NCBI GenBank assembly: GCA_020725645.1 | Contig: DYEQ01000101.1 | Span: 35,161 to 99,160, forward strand | Direction of reading: 5' to 3' | Source of the DNA: Candidatus Fermentithermobacillaceae bacterium | GTDB lineage: Bacteria; Bacillota; Sulfobacillia; Fermentithermobacillales; DUSS01 | DNA length: 64,000 bases | Part shown: in pieces, positions 1 to 9,786 of the stretch | Layout: each line of letters starts with the position of its first letter | How positions within the stretch are numbered: the first letter of the stretch is position 1 | Program-made: the position numbers and the translations under genes | Notes under the pieces: model-generated | What the model saw: only the letters and a program-made list of their open reading frames with translations | What the model was told of the DNA's origin: nothing | Database searches by the model: none

Positions 1-918
1 CGCCTGGGTAGAATCAATGTGGACAGTATTCAGGAAAGCGGTCAAATCGAAGAACTCATCGAAGATGCACCCTTTTCACCTTTTCCCACGATATTGCGGA
101 CCGAACGTCCCGACAAAGTCGCAGGTGCCCTCTTTGAAGGTAGAATAGCGATACTTACCGACGGTACTCCGTTCGCTCTCATTGTCCCAGCTACTTTTAC
201 CATGTTTTTGACCAGTCCAGAAGACTACTTCGAACGAACTTTCATGGCTTCAGCGGTGAGAGCGATCAGATATCTTTCTTTCTTCACTTCTCTCACTTTG
301 CCCTCATTATACGTCGCGGTCACCACGTTTCACCAGGAAATGCTGCCTACACCCCTTATACTGAATATAGCCTCTCAACGGGAAGGGGTGCCTTTTCCGG
401 CCGTAGTCGAAGCGTTGCTGATGGAAGTGCTTTTCGAAATACTTCGTGAAGCAGGTGTCCGTTTGCCGAGAATAGTCGGTCCGGCTGTCAGTATCATTGG
501 TGGTCTTGTCATCGGAGAGGCAGCTATGCGAGCCGGACTGGTCTCTCCCATAATGGTAGTGGTAGTTGCGGCTACAGGAATCGCATCCTTCGCAACTCCT
601 GTGTTCAGCGTTGCAATCGGCGCCCGCCTTCTCCGCTTTATCATGGTACTTCTGGCAGGATCAATTGGTTTTTTCGGTATAGTAGCGGGGCTATTCGCCC
701 TCGCGACCCATCTAACTTCTTTGCGTTCATTCGGGGTACCTTTTATGGAACCGATCGCTCCGGCAGTGGTCTCCCAGTTCAAGGATCTGCTTGCTCGCGT
801 ACCCTGGTGGGCCATGCATACCAGACCCGCGCTTGTTGGACACAAAGATTTGGTCAGGCAAGGCTACGACCAAAAGCCAAAGCCTCCTGCTTCTTCGGGC
901 AAGGACACGCACCGATAA
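1..918 (+). CDS. Spore germination protein, GerA family (5' truncated by window edge)
   Basis: Frame is open from base 1 (RLGRINVDSIQESGQIEELIED...). GerA-type C-terminal half with multiple TM segments, followed by GerB- and GerC-like genes. Confidence 0.9.
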   Translation, partial: RLGRINVDSIQESGQIEELIEDAPFSPFPTILRTERPDKVAGALFEGRIAILTDGTPFALIVPATFTMFLTSPEDYFERTFMASAVRAIRYLSFFTSLTLPSLYVAVTTFHQEMLPTPLILNIASQREGVPFPAVVEALLMEVLFEILREAGVRLPRIVGPAVSIIGGLVIGEAAMRAGLVSPIMVVVVAATGIASFATPVFSVAIGARLLRFIMVLLAGSIGFFGIVAGLFALATHLTSLRSFGVPFMEPIAPAVVSQFKDLLARVPWWAMHTRPALVGHKDLVRQGYDQKPKPPASSGKDTHR

Positions 919-998
919 AGGGGGATATAAGCCCACCACCAGTCGCGAAGGACCACTATGCAAGGAAATCCACAAGCAGCGAGGGGGGTTACAGTGGG

Positions 999-2126
999 AT
1001 GGAAACTGAGGGAGGCAGGATCTCAGGCAGCCAATTGCTTGCGCTTCTGGTGCTGACACGTCTGGTGCCTGTGACCATCGAGTTCCCGTTAGTAACGGGG
1101 ATAGAAGTTCCGCAAGATGCCTGGATCTCTAGCCTTGTGGGAACCGTCCTTTCAATACCACCGGTTCTTTTGATGGTACACCTGAGCTTGAAGTATCCCG
1201 ACAAGACGATCATAGAGTACAGCCAGCTGCTTCTGGGTAAGTTCTTTGGAAAGATAATTGGGTTTGTTCTGGTATGGTACTGGCTCTCTATCGCAGCTAC
1301 TATGTTGAGGTCAGTTGGAGATGCTTATACCACCGCCGTTATGCCGGAGACGCCGATCCTTGCCTTCATCCTCACGGTGGGTTTTCTGAGCGCCAACGCT
1401 GCTCGGACTGGGCTGGAAGTCGTTGGACGTCTAGGCGAAGTTAACATGCTGGTTGTGCTATTGTTCGGATTTCTTACATTGACCCTTCCTTACAAAGTCA
1501 TGAATTTCGAGAATCTCCTACCTGTGATTGCCAAAGGGATAAGGCCAATCATGCTACCTACGGGTACAGCTATTTCCTTCTTCGTCCAGTTTATAATCCT
1601 GGGTATGGTAGTGCCTTATCTAAATAATCCCCAAACTTTAACCAAGTCTTCCCTCGGCGCAATCGCAATTTCCGGATTCATGATGACCGCCTTTACCGTT
1701 GCCCTAATAGCTGTTTTCGGGCCGACAGTTTCGTCGCTGATGCTACCGGCCTTCAGTCTCGGGCGAATGATAAGCATTGGTGAATTCCTTGAAAGGATTG
1801 AAATTATTCCTATGGGCGCCTGGACAATAACTGTCGCTATTACACTCGCTTTCTTCCTGTGGGCGAGCGCCGTAGCAATTGCCCAATTGTTAGGCCTTAG
1901 ACGTTTCCAGGCCCTGATATATCCTTTGGCGGCAATAAGTGTTGCATTCAGCATTCTGTTTTTCGAGAGTTTCCTCGATCTGGAACTTTACTTCAAAGAA
2001 GTTTGGGTTCCCTATTCTCTTACCCTAACTCTGGGGATAACTATCATCCTATATGTGGCTTCTTTGATACGAGGTAGATCTTCTGCCTCAGAAAAGGTGA
2101 TTGGGTCATGTCACCGAAATGGTTGA
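999..2126 (+). CDS. GerB/GerK-type endospore germination permease
   Basis: Multi-TM protein with family-typical ...VTGIEVPQDAWISSLVG.... The ATG at 999 follows GAGGGGGG; the upstream part of ORF 807..2126 is not convincing as protein. Confidence 0.88.
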   Translation: METEGGRISGSQLLALLVLTRLVPVTIEFPLVTGIEVPQDAWISSLVGTVLSIPPVLLMVHLSLKYPDKTIIEYSQLLLGKFFGKIIGFVLVWYWLSIAATMLRSVGDAYTTAVMPETPILAFILTVGFLSANAARTGLEVVGRLGEVNMLVVLLFGFLTLTLPYKVMNFENLLPVIAKGIRPIMLPTGTAISFFVQFIILGMVVPYLNNPQTLTKSSLGAIAISGFMMTAFTVALIAVFGPTVSSLMLPAFSLGRMISIGEFLERIEIIPMGAWTITVAITLAFFLWASAVAIAQLLGLRRFQALIYPLAAISVAFSILFFESFLDLELYFKEVWVPYSLTLTLGITIILYVASLIRGRSSASEKVIGSCHRNG

Positions 2127-3337
2127 GTAAATTCATAAGCTTTATTTTCATGACCGCGTTCTTGGCATCGACGTTGACGGGATGCTGGAGCCGCAGAGAG
2201 ATCGAGACTCTGGGATTCGTCACGGCGTTAGGGGTGGACCGTACTGAAGAAGGCGAAATTGAAATCACGGTTCACATCGCTAAACCTTTCGCGGTCGCAC
2301 GAGGAACTGAAGGGGGCGTTTCGACAGAGAAGGGCTTCTGGACCGTAAGCAGTACGGGTTCGACCGCGTTTGAAGCCATGCGGAACCTTCTTTTACAATC
2401 ACCCCGCAGACCTTTCTATGCTCATAACAGGTTTATTTTGATAGGGGAAGAATATGCCCGGGCAGGCGTTAAGGATATCCTTGACCTGTTTGCCCGCAAC
2501 GGCGAAACAAGGCGTTTGGCCCGCGTGGAGGTAATCAAAGGTTCTACTGCAAAAGACTTTATGCAGCAGGTAGAATTCGAATTGGAACGATTGCCCTCGG
2601 AGGGGGAGGAAGGTATCTCACGATCTGTTGAGGTGGGACTGTCTTCACAGCCGGTAGAGTGCACCCTGAACAGCTTCCTACAATGGTTGGAGACAGAGGG
2701 CATGGAACCCATCGCGGTCCGCTTGGAGCTCATCCCCAAAAAGCCCGATGCCCCTATAAACGTAGGCGAGCTTTTACGGGAGCAAGTCAGGGCATCCAGC
2801 AAACACGGTGGGGCTGCGGTATTCAAAGGGGATAAACTTGTGGGGTGGCTAGACGAGACCGAAATGAGAGGGGTCAACTGGGTCACAGGAAAGGTAAAAA
2901 GCGGCATATTGGTAATAGACCAACCTAACGAGAAAGGAAAACTGGTATCGTTGGAGATTCTGCGGGCCAAAAGCAAGTTCCAGCCGGAAGTCAAAAACGC
3001 CCAGGTCTCAGTTACGGTAAAAATCGAAGCAGAAGCCAGTCTAGGCGAAATACAGGGTACTCTTGACCCCATGAAATATCCACAAGCGTGGACTGAAATG
3101 GAAAGTCAAATGGCTGAGGCTATCAAAAGAGAAGTTATGGCGGCGATATCCAAGGCAAAGGAGCTGAACTCAGACATTTTCGGCTTTGGTGCCGCACTGA
3201 ACCGTAAGCAACCGAAGGAATGGGCTTCTTTAAAAGATAGGTGGGACCTCGAATTCCAACGCATCGACGTGAAGTTAGAGGTTGAGGCTAAACTGAGGCG
3301 CATGGGATTGGTGACCCGAAGTTCGGAGCCAAAATAG
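2108..3337 (+). CDS. Ger(x)C family spore germination lipoprotein
   Basis: Signal peptide with lipobox LTGC; ...LGVDRTEEGEIEITVHIAKP...; third gene of a gerA-B-C string. Confidence 0.9.
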   Translation: MSPKWLSKFISFIFMTAFLASTLTGCWSRREIETLGFVTALGVDRTEEGEIEITVHIAKPFAVARGTEGGVSTEKGFWTVSSTGSTAFEAMRNLLLQSPRRPFYAHNRFILIGEEYARAGVKDILDLFARNGETRRLARVEVIKGSTAKDFMQQVEFELERLPSEGEEGISRSVEVGLSSQPVECTLNSFLQWLETEGMEPIAVRLELIPKKPDAPINVGELLREQVRASSKHGGAAVFKGDKLVGWLDETEMRGVNWVTGKVKSGILVIDQPNEKGKLVSLEILRAKSKFQPEVKNAQVSVTVKIEAEASLGEIQGTLDPMKYPQAWTEMESQMAEAIKREVMAAISKAKELNSDIFGFGAALNRKQPKEWASLKDRWDLEFQRIDVKLEVEAKLRRMGLVTRSSEPK

Positions 3338-3435
3338 CTGCCAACCGACCGTATGGCGGGGCTAGGACCGAACTTCCGGCAGGATAGTTGCTTGTGGCAT
3401 TTCCCTTGCGGAAATCTCGAGGAGGTTTGTATCAG

Positions 3436-3651
3436 GTGAACACCTTATTGCTTATCCTAGCCTTTGCGGCTATCGCAGCCTATGAAATCCCCGAGATCAT
3501 TCGCAGGAGACAGTGGAAGGAACTGGTTGTATTCGCCGTGCTTCTCATAGTCGGTTTCACAATGAGTCTCTTTCAAACAATTGGGGTAAAGGTCCCAAAT
3601 CCGGTTAAGGGGATTGAGCTTATCATTAAAAAGGCGGCCGGTCTCTTTTAA
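3436..3651 (+). CDS. Small membrane protein, function unknown, last gene of ger operon
   Basis: GTG start after GGAGG; two hydrophobic segments; co-directional with gerC. Confidence 0.5.
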   Translation: MNTLLLILAFAAIAAYEIPEIIRRRQWKELVVFAVLLIVGFTMSLFQTIGVKVPNPVKGIELIIKKAAGLF

Positions 3652-3832
3652 AAAGAGAGGGCGAGGGGGCTGTAAGCCCCCATGACAGATTCTCTGGTCA
3701 AGCAGACGTCTACTCCATCCTTAGACATTCAATCGGGTCCTGATTTGGAGGCTAGAACCGCAGGACCAGGCCCCCGTCAGTATCCCAACTGCTCCCGACA
3801 GTCCCAGCGCTATCCACCAGCGCACATCGCGC

Positions 3833-3862
3833 AAAAAGCCGGACGCGTGTTGCGCCCGGCTT
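3833..3862 (-). terminator. Rho-independent terminator downstream of fmdB-like gene
   Basis: Minus strand reads AAGCCGGGCGCAACACGCGTCCGGCTTTTT: GC stem plus T-tract. Confidence 0.75.
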
Positions 3863-3922
3863 GCTATCACCCTACGAACCATCTGCCGCGGCAGCTTGCG
3901 GACCGACCTCCTTTGAACCGCT

Positions 3923-4159
3923 TTATGAATCGGCCGCCTTCGTCTCGCCGCTGTCCTGTTTTGCTTTCTCTTTATATTCTTTCGATCTATTATCGGTGGT
4001 ATAGAATCCAGAACCCTTAAATATGATGGCCACGTTGTGGCCTATTACTCTGGACACGGGTTCCCCACACTTAGGGCACGTTTTCAGAGGCTCATCGGTG
4101 ATCCTTTGCATCACCTCAAAAGTCCCGCATCTGCCGCACTTGTACTCGTATATGGGCAC
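3923..4159 (-). CDS. FmdB family zinc-ribbon protein
   Basis: VPIYEYKCGRCGTFEVMQ...CPKCG: classic N-terminal zinc ribbon. Confidence 0.85.
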   Translation of the reverse strand: MPIYEYKCGRCGTFEVMQRITDEPLKTCPKCGEPVSRVIGHNVAIIFKGSGFYTTDNRSKEYKEKAKQDSGETKAADS

Positions 4160-4348
4160 CGTTGATACCTCCTCCTTGCAGTACAAGTGACATCAAGGAA
4201 TGCAGCTCTACTCTGTAGGTATAGGATTCCTCCGGTGAAAAGTCAAGGTTGCGGGGGATGGATGGAGATTCGCGGGTGGCGCACCGCCCGGACGCGCCAC
4301 CCGGTACAAAAGAGCGACCCTGCCTCGCTCCCGCTATGGCCGTTTGAA

Positions 4349-6148
4349 CTAGCCCTGTCCGCCTCCGCCCGCAGCTTGATCCACGGGCCACACCGCCGCG
4401 CCGGCCTTCTCCACCATCGTCCCAAAAGCGTGCCTCCACCGGTAGGTCGTGTGAAGCAGCTTCTTCGATTTCGGCCCAAGGGGCTTCCCGAGGTACGTGC
4501 GATAGAGCTCCTGCACCGCCGGGTTTTCATGCGACTTCCTGAGGGGCATGCCCCTGTCCGCCTCGTATATCGCCGCGATCCTCTTTTGCCTTACCTCGTC
4601 GTTCGTGGGTATGGGCTGACCGCCCCCGCCGATGCATCCTCCGGGGCAGGTCATTATCTCGATGAAGTGGTACTTTTCGCCCGCCTTAACCCTCTCGAGA
4701 AGCGCTCTCGCATTGGAAAGACCATGAGCTACCGCCACCCTCAAAGTGCTTCCGTCCATGTGGACCTCGGCTTCCTTGATGGATTCCATGCCTCTCACGG
4801 GCTCGAAATCCACCGACGGCAGGGTCTTACCGGTATGAAGCTCGTACGCCGTTCTGAGGGCAGCTTCCATTACCCCTCCGGTGGCGCCGAATATCACGCC
4901 TGCCCCGGTCGAAATGCCCAAAGGCGCATCGTACTCCTCGTCTTCGAGGTCCTGGAAATCGATACCCGCCTGCTTAATCATGCGGGCAAGCTCCCTCACG
5001 GTAAGCACGTAGTCGACGTCCTGGTGACCGGAGGCAGTCATCTCAGGTCTCTGACATTCGAACTTCTTCGCGGTGCACGGCATGATCGACACCACAACGA
5101 TGGAGGACGGGTCGATCCCGGCCTTCTCCGCGTAATAGGTCTTCGCCATCGCCCCGAACATCTGCTGAGGAGACTTGCACGATGAGACGTTGTCGGCCAG
5201 TTCCGGGTAGAACTGCTCCATGAATTTTACCCACCCGGGGCTGCACGAAGTGATGAGGGGAAGAGGACCGCCCTCCTCGAGACGCTCCAGAAGTTCCGAC
5301 CCTTCTTCCATAATGGTGAGGTCGGCCGCAAAATCGGTGTCAAATACCTTGGCGAACCCCAAACGCCTCAAAGCTGCCACCATCTTGCCGGTGGATACCG
5401 AACCATAAGGGAGCCCGAATTCCTCTCCGATCGCTACCCTTGTCGCCGGGGCGGTTTGAACGATGACGTGTTTCGACTGGTCGGACAGGACCCTCCATAC
5501 ATCTTCGGTATAGTCTTTCTCGTACAAAGCGCCTACGGGGCACACGAGGGTACACTGACCGCACTGTACGCAGGGACTTTCCGCGAGGGTTTCTCCCCAG
5601 GCAGGCCCGATGGTGGTGTTCATACCCCTCTTGAAAGGCCCTATTGCGTCAACCTCCTGCATCTTCTGGCAGACGGCCACGCACCGCCTGCACAGAATGC
5701 ACTTGTTGGGGTCCCTGACGATAGCTGGGGTAGAGTCGTCGACGGGCTTCGGCGCCTTTTCCCCTTGAAACCGCACGTGGCGTATGCCCATGCGCTCGGC
5801 CAGGGTCTGCAGCTCGCAATTGAGGTTCCTCGGACAGGTCGGACATTCGTAGGGATGGTCGGAAAGGATGAGCTCGACCGCGAGCCTTCGTGCCCGGCGG
5901 ACCCTCGGGGTATTCGTGTAAACGATCATACCCGGTTGGACCTGGGTCACGCAGGCCGCCTGAAGAGTCTTGGCCTTCTCCACTTCCACTACGCAAACGC
6001 GGCACGAGCCGATGGCGTTCACATCTTTTAAATAGCACAGGGTCGGGATATCGATCCCGGCGGCCCTGGCAGCTTCCACCACGTTCGTGCCCTCTTTAAC
6101 CGTTACTTGCTTTCCGTCTATGGTCAGGGTGACCATCTCTAGCGCCAC
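4349..6148 (-). CDS. hydA: [FeFe] hydrogenase catalytic subunit, NAD(P)H-linked/bifurcating type (HydA/HndD)
   Basis: 2Fe-2S domain, His-ligated cluster HPYECPTCPRNLNC, two 4Fe-4S motifs, and H-cluster motifs TSCSPGW, MPCTAKKFE, MTCPGGCIGGGGQP. Confidence 0.95.
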   Translation of the reverse strand: MALEMVTLTIDGKQVTVKEGTNVVEAARAAGIDIPTLCYLKDVNAIGSCRVCVVEVEKAKTLQAACVTQVQPGMIVYTNTPRVRRARRLAVELILSDHPYECPTCPRNLNCELQTLAERMGIRHVRFQGEKAPKPVDDSTPAIVRDPNKCILCRRCVAVCQKMQEVDAIGPFKRGMNTTIGPAWGETLAESPCVQCGQCTLVCPVGALYEKDYTEDVWRVLSDQSKHVIVQTAPATRVAIGEEFGLPYGSVSTGKMVAALRRLGFAKVFDTDFAADLTIMEEGSELLERLEEGGPLPLITSCSPGWVKFMEQFYPELADNVSSCKSPQQMFGAMAKTYYAEKAGIDPSSIVVVSIMPCTAKKFECQRPEMTASGHQDVDYVLTVRELARMIKQAGIDFQDLEDEEYDAPLGISTGAGVIFGATGGVMEAALRTAYELHTGKTLPSVDFEPVRGMESIKEAEVHMDGSTLRVAVAHGLSNARALLERVKAGEKYHFIEIMTCPGGCIGGGGQPIPTNDEVRQKRIAAIYEADRGMPLRKSHENPAVQELYRTYLGKPLGPKSKKLLHTTYRWRHAFGTMVEKAGAAVWPVDQAAGGGGQG

Positions 6149-6300
6149 TCCCTTCTATCTTCGCTCTTTCCCGTGTGTATCAAAATGCCCGGTTTCCAGC
6201 GGCGGCGGGTCACACCGCTCCCGGTCTTCCTCACCCCGCTCTATACCGGGCGATGTGGCCGGGAAACTGCTTAAAGTCCGACGCGCCCATTTCAGGCCCG

Positions 6301-9300
6301 TCATTGTTTCACGTCGCATCTCAGGCACCTCGCCGCTTCCTTCTGGGCCGACGCGGCGTCAAATCCGACTTGCACCTCGATGAAAGATGACCGCCGCTGC
6401 GAAGGGATAATCTCCCGGGCTTTTACCCTGGGCAGCTTATCCTCGATGATGGGACCGGAAATCTTGCGTTCGTGATGCGATTCCCGCACCACTCTGTCCT
6501 TTCCACCCAGGTACTCGTGGATGGACTGGGCGGCGAGTTTTCCTTGAGCGATAGCTTCCACGACCGTCTTGGGTCCGAGCACGCAGTCGCCTCCGGCGAA
6601 GACCCCCGGTACGTTGGTCGCCAGGGTCTTCGGATCGCACTGGAAGATACCGCCCTGCTTGAATTTGAGCCCGTCGTGGGAAAATCCGGTTATGTCCGGA
6701 ATCTGCCCGATGGCCTCGATGAAAACGTCGCACTCGAGTTCAAAGGTGGACCCTTCGACCGGCTCGGTTCTGCGCCTTCCGGAAGCGTCGAAGTCGGTGG
6801 TCCTCATCCGGACGCACGAAACCCGCTCTACCTTGCCGGAGCCGGATAGTCCCACCGGGTTGGTCAGCGCCTGAATCTGAACGCCTTCTTCTTTGGCGGC
6901 CTCAATTTCTCCGATGTCGGCGGGCATGTCTTCCTCACGCCGCCTGTAGAGGATGGTGACTTTCTTTGCACCTAGTCTCAGGGAAGATCTCGCGGCGTCC
7001 ATGGCGACGTTTCCGCCACCCACAACCACCACGTTCTTTCCCTTTACGTCGTCGGGCTTACCCAGGTTGAGGTTTCTTAAGAACTGCACTCCCGAACAGA
7101 CACCTTTCAGATCTTCGCCGGGAATGGTCATCTTCTGGTCCTTGTGAGCTCCTATAGCTACGAACACGGCGTCGTGAGTCTCTCTGATCTTCTCCCAGGA
7201 GATGTCCTGACCCACCCGCACCCCGGTCCTTATCTTCACGCCGAGTCTCTGTATGAGTTCGATGTCCCTGTTCAGGGCGTCTTTAGGTAACCGGTACGCG
7301 GGGATGCCTACCGCGAGCATTCCCCCGGCTACGGGCAGGGCCTCATAGACGGTGACGTCGTATCCCTTCAGCGCGAGGTAGTAGCCGCAGGTGAGGCCGG
7401 CAGGACCTGCCCCCACGATCCCAACGCTTTTATCCTTAGGCGGCTCCCTGTCCGGCACCGGTCTCGAACCGTTTAAGCTCGCCGCGAAGTCCGCGGCAAA
7501 CCGTTTGAGATCCCTTATCGCCAGCGGTTCGTCGAGTTGCGCTCTCCGGCACTTACCTTCGCAGGGATGATGGCACACCCTGCCGCACACCACGGGGAAC
7601 GGGTTCTCCCTGAGAATCTCCTCGTAAGCTTCAGCGAATCGACCCTGCCTGATGAGATCGATGTAGACCGGGACATCCACGTTAGCCGGGCAGGTGTTCC
7701 TGCACGGAGCGTCGAACAGCGCCGCGCACACTGACGCCGGGCACTTCTTATCACTGATGTGGGCATCGTATTCGTCCCTGAAGTACCTGATGGTCGAAAG
7801 CACGGGGTTGGGAGCTGTTTGCCCGAGGCCGCACAAGGCCGAGTCCTTGATGATCTTCCCCATTTCCTCAAGAAGCTCCAGGTCGCCTTCTTTCCCCTCG
7901 CCTCGCGTGATCCGTTTGAGGATTTCGAGCATCCTGGCGGTCCCTATCCGGCATGGAGCACATTTGCCGCAGGACTCGCTCTGTACGAATTCCAGGAAGA
8001 ACTTGGCGAAGTCCACCATACAGGTATCTTCGTCCACGGCGATGAGGCCGCCGGAGCCCATGATCGCGCCGAGTTCCGTAAGAGACTCGTAATCGACGGG
8101 GGTATTGAGGTACTGAACGGGTATGCATCCACCCGAGGGTCCCCCGATCTGAATGGCCTTGAGTTTCTTACCTTTGGGAACTCCGCCTCCCACATCGTAA
8201 ATGATCTCGCCGAGGCTGATCCCCATGGGAACCTCGACCAGCCCGTTGTTGTTAACCTTCCCCGAAAGGGCAAAGACTGCCGTCCCCTTGGATCCTTTCG
8301 TGCCCATGGAAGCGAACCACTCGGGTCCTTTTCTGATGATGGCGGGCACGTTGGAAAGGGTTTTAACGTTATTGATGACGGTGGGTTTCTGCCACAAGCC
8401 CGACGTGGCGGGAAACGGAGGCCTCGGCCTGGGTTCCCCCCTCTGTCCCATGATCGAGTTAAGAAGGGCCGTCTCCTCGCCGCACACAAACGCGCCGGCA
8501 CCGAGCCTCACTTCGATGTCGAAACTGAAATCCTTGCCGAGGATGGTCTGACCCAGGAGATTCATTTCCCTGGCCTGTTTAATGGCGTTCTGAATCCTTT
8601 TCACTGCCAGCGGATACTCAGCACGAACGTACACGTAGCCCCGGGACGCTCCGATGGCGTAACCAGCTATCGTCATCCCCTCTACGACCCGGTGAGGGTC
8701 TCCTTCCAGAACGGAGCGGTCCATGAAAGCTCCGGGATCGCCTTCGTCGGCGTTGCACACGACGTACTTGGGGCTTCCGCTGGCTTTGGCCGTGAACTCC
8801 CACTTAAGCCCCGTGGGGAACCCTGCGCCTCCCCTTCCCCTCAAGCCCGACCTCTTGATGACGTCTATCACTTGCTCCGGGGTCATCTCTTCGAGGACCT
8901 TGGCCAGGGCGAAATACCCGTCACGGGCGATGTACTCCTCGATGGATTCAGGGTTAATGATTCCGCAGTTCTCAAGCACCACGCGGGTTTGCTTATGGAA
9001 GAAAGGTATGTCCTTGAAATCGACTACGGCGGTCTCTTTTTCCGGTTCTTTATAAAGCAGCCTTTCCACAACGCGCCCCTTGAGAAGATGCTCCTCTACG
9101 AGTTCGGGAACGTCTTCCGGCTGGACACCGCAGTAAAAGACGCCTTCGGGGTAAACCACCAGGTTGGGTCCGAACCGGCAGAATCCAAAGCATCCGGTCT
9201 GGACCACTTTCACTTCGGAGGAAAGCCCGCGCCTGGATATCTCCTCGGACAGCGCGTCCATGAGTTTCCTGCTCCCCGACGCGGTACATCCGGTTCCTCC

Positions 9301-9333
9301 GCAAATGAGAACGTGACTCCTGTAGAATTCCAT
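6301..9333 (-). CDS. hydB: HydB/NuoF-type diaphorase subunit fused to NfnB/GltD-like FAD/NAD(P)H oxidoreductase
   Basis: Trx-like 2Fe-2S domain (CGGTGC...CFGFC), NuoF FMN/NADH region (GRGGAGFPTGLKW, GAGAYVCGEET-like GAGAFVCGEETALL), SESCGKCAPCRIG, then CRNTCPANVDVPVYI...GAGPAGLTCGYYLA...GGGNVAMDAARSSLRLGA...GGDCVLGPKTVVEAIAQGKLAA. Confidence 0.93.
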   Translation of the reverse strand: MEFYRSHVLICGGTGCTASGSRKLMDALSEEISRRGLSSEVKVVQTGCFGFCRFGPNLVVYPEGVFYCGVQPEDVPELVEEHLLKGRVVERLLYKEPEKETAVVDFKDIPFFHKQTRVVLENCGIINPESIEEYIARDGYFALAKVLEEMTPEQVIDVIKRSGLRGRGGAGFPTGLKWEFTAKASGSPKYVVCNADEGDPGAFMDRSVLEGDPHRVVEGMTIAGYAIGASRGYVYVRAEYPLAVKRIQNAIKQAREMNLLGQTILGKDFSFDIEVRLGAGAFVCGEETALLNSIMGQRGEPRPRPPFPATSGLWQKPTVINNVKTLSNVPAIIRKGPEWFASMGTKGSKGTAVFALSGKVNNNGLVEVPMGISLGEIIYDVGGGVPKGKKLKAIQIGGPSGGCIPVQYLNTPVDYESLTELGAIMGSGGLIAVDEDTCMVDFAKFFLEFVQSESCGKCAPCRIGTARMLEILKRITRGEGKEGDLELLEEMGKIIKDSALCGLGQTAPNPVLSTIRYFRDEYDAHISDKKCPASVCAALFDAPCRNTCPANVDVPVYIDLIRQGRFAEAYEEILRENPFPVVCGRVCHHPCEGKCRRAQLDEPLAIRDLKRFAADFAASLNGSRPVPDREPPKDKSVGIVGAGPAGLTCGYYLALKGYDVTVYEALPVAGGMLAVGIPAYRLPKDALNRDIELIQRLGVKIRTGVRVGQDISWEKIRETHDAVFVAIGAHKDQKMTIPGEDLKGVCSGVQFLRNLNLGKPDDVKGKNVVVVGGGNVAMDAARSSLRLGAKKVTILYRRREEDMPADIGEIEAAKEEGVQIQALTNPVGLSGSGKVERVSCVRMRTTDFDASGRRRTEPVEGSTFELECDVFIEAIGQIPDITGFSHDGLKFKQGGIFQCDPKTLATNVPGVFAGGDCVLGPKTVVEAIAQGKLAAQSIHEYLGGKDRVVRESHHERKISGPIIEDKLPRVKAREIIPSQRRSSFIEVQVGFDAASAQKEAARCLRCDVKQ

Positions 9334-9372
9334 GGCCTTTCTCCTCTCCTCGATTCCGGGCGTTCGTTACGG

Positions 9373-9786
9373 CTACTTCTCTTTTTCCTTGGGCGAAGGC
9401 ATCACGTTGACCGCCCAATCGGTCACGGGTTGGCCGTTTATCAGGTGGTCGAGAACTATCCGCCTAGCTTTGGAAGGATCCACGTTACCGTAAACCACCG
9501 TCGGTTGCCCCGGTAAAGTGACCTCCACGAGGGGCTCTTTAGCACACAGCCCCACGCAGCCCGTTTCGGAGATCATCACATCCGTGCGTCGCCTTTTGCT
9601 CAATTCGTCCATGATGGCCAGAAGAGTCTCCCTGGCGCCCGCAGCTATCCCGCAGGTACCCATCCCCACTACCACCCTGGGCGCTCCTGACGCCGTCCGC
9701 AAGCAGATTTCTTCGAGAGTCTTTTCTCTCAACCGCTCAAGATCTTGTCTCGATTTCAACGTCAAAACCTCCTTTGTCCGGCTCAA
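9373..9786 (-). CDS. Thioredoxin-like [2Fe-2S] ferredoxin (HndB-like)
   Basis: MGTCGIAAGA...ETGCVGLCAKEPLVEV, the Cys pattern of Trx-like 2Fe-2S proteins; lies inside the hydrogenase operon. Confidence 0.85.
   Translation of the reverse strand: MSRTKEVLTLKSRQDLERLREKTLEEICLRTASGAPRVVVGMGTCGIAAGARETLLAIMDELSKRRRTDVMISETGCVGLCAKEPLVEVTLPGQPTVVYGNVDPSKARRIVLDHLINGQPVTDWAVNVMPSPKEKEK

Noticed and set aside
3665-3681. GGGGGCT-gta-AGCCCCC as terminator of the ger operon
   Set aside because: Perfect hairpin but no T-tract follows on the plus strand; left unassigned.
3682-4020. 112-aa plus-strand ORF after the ger operon
   Set aside because: Spans the fmdB terminator and antisense fmdB; no protein-like features.
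4187-5185. 332-aa plus-strand ORF
   Set aside because: Antisense to hydA; Arg/His-rich and no domain.
7759-9516. 585-aa plus-strand ORF
   Set aside because: Antisense to the well-supported hydB fusion; composition typical of high-GC antisense frames.
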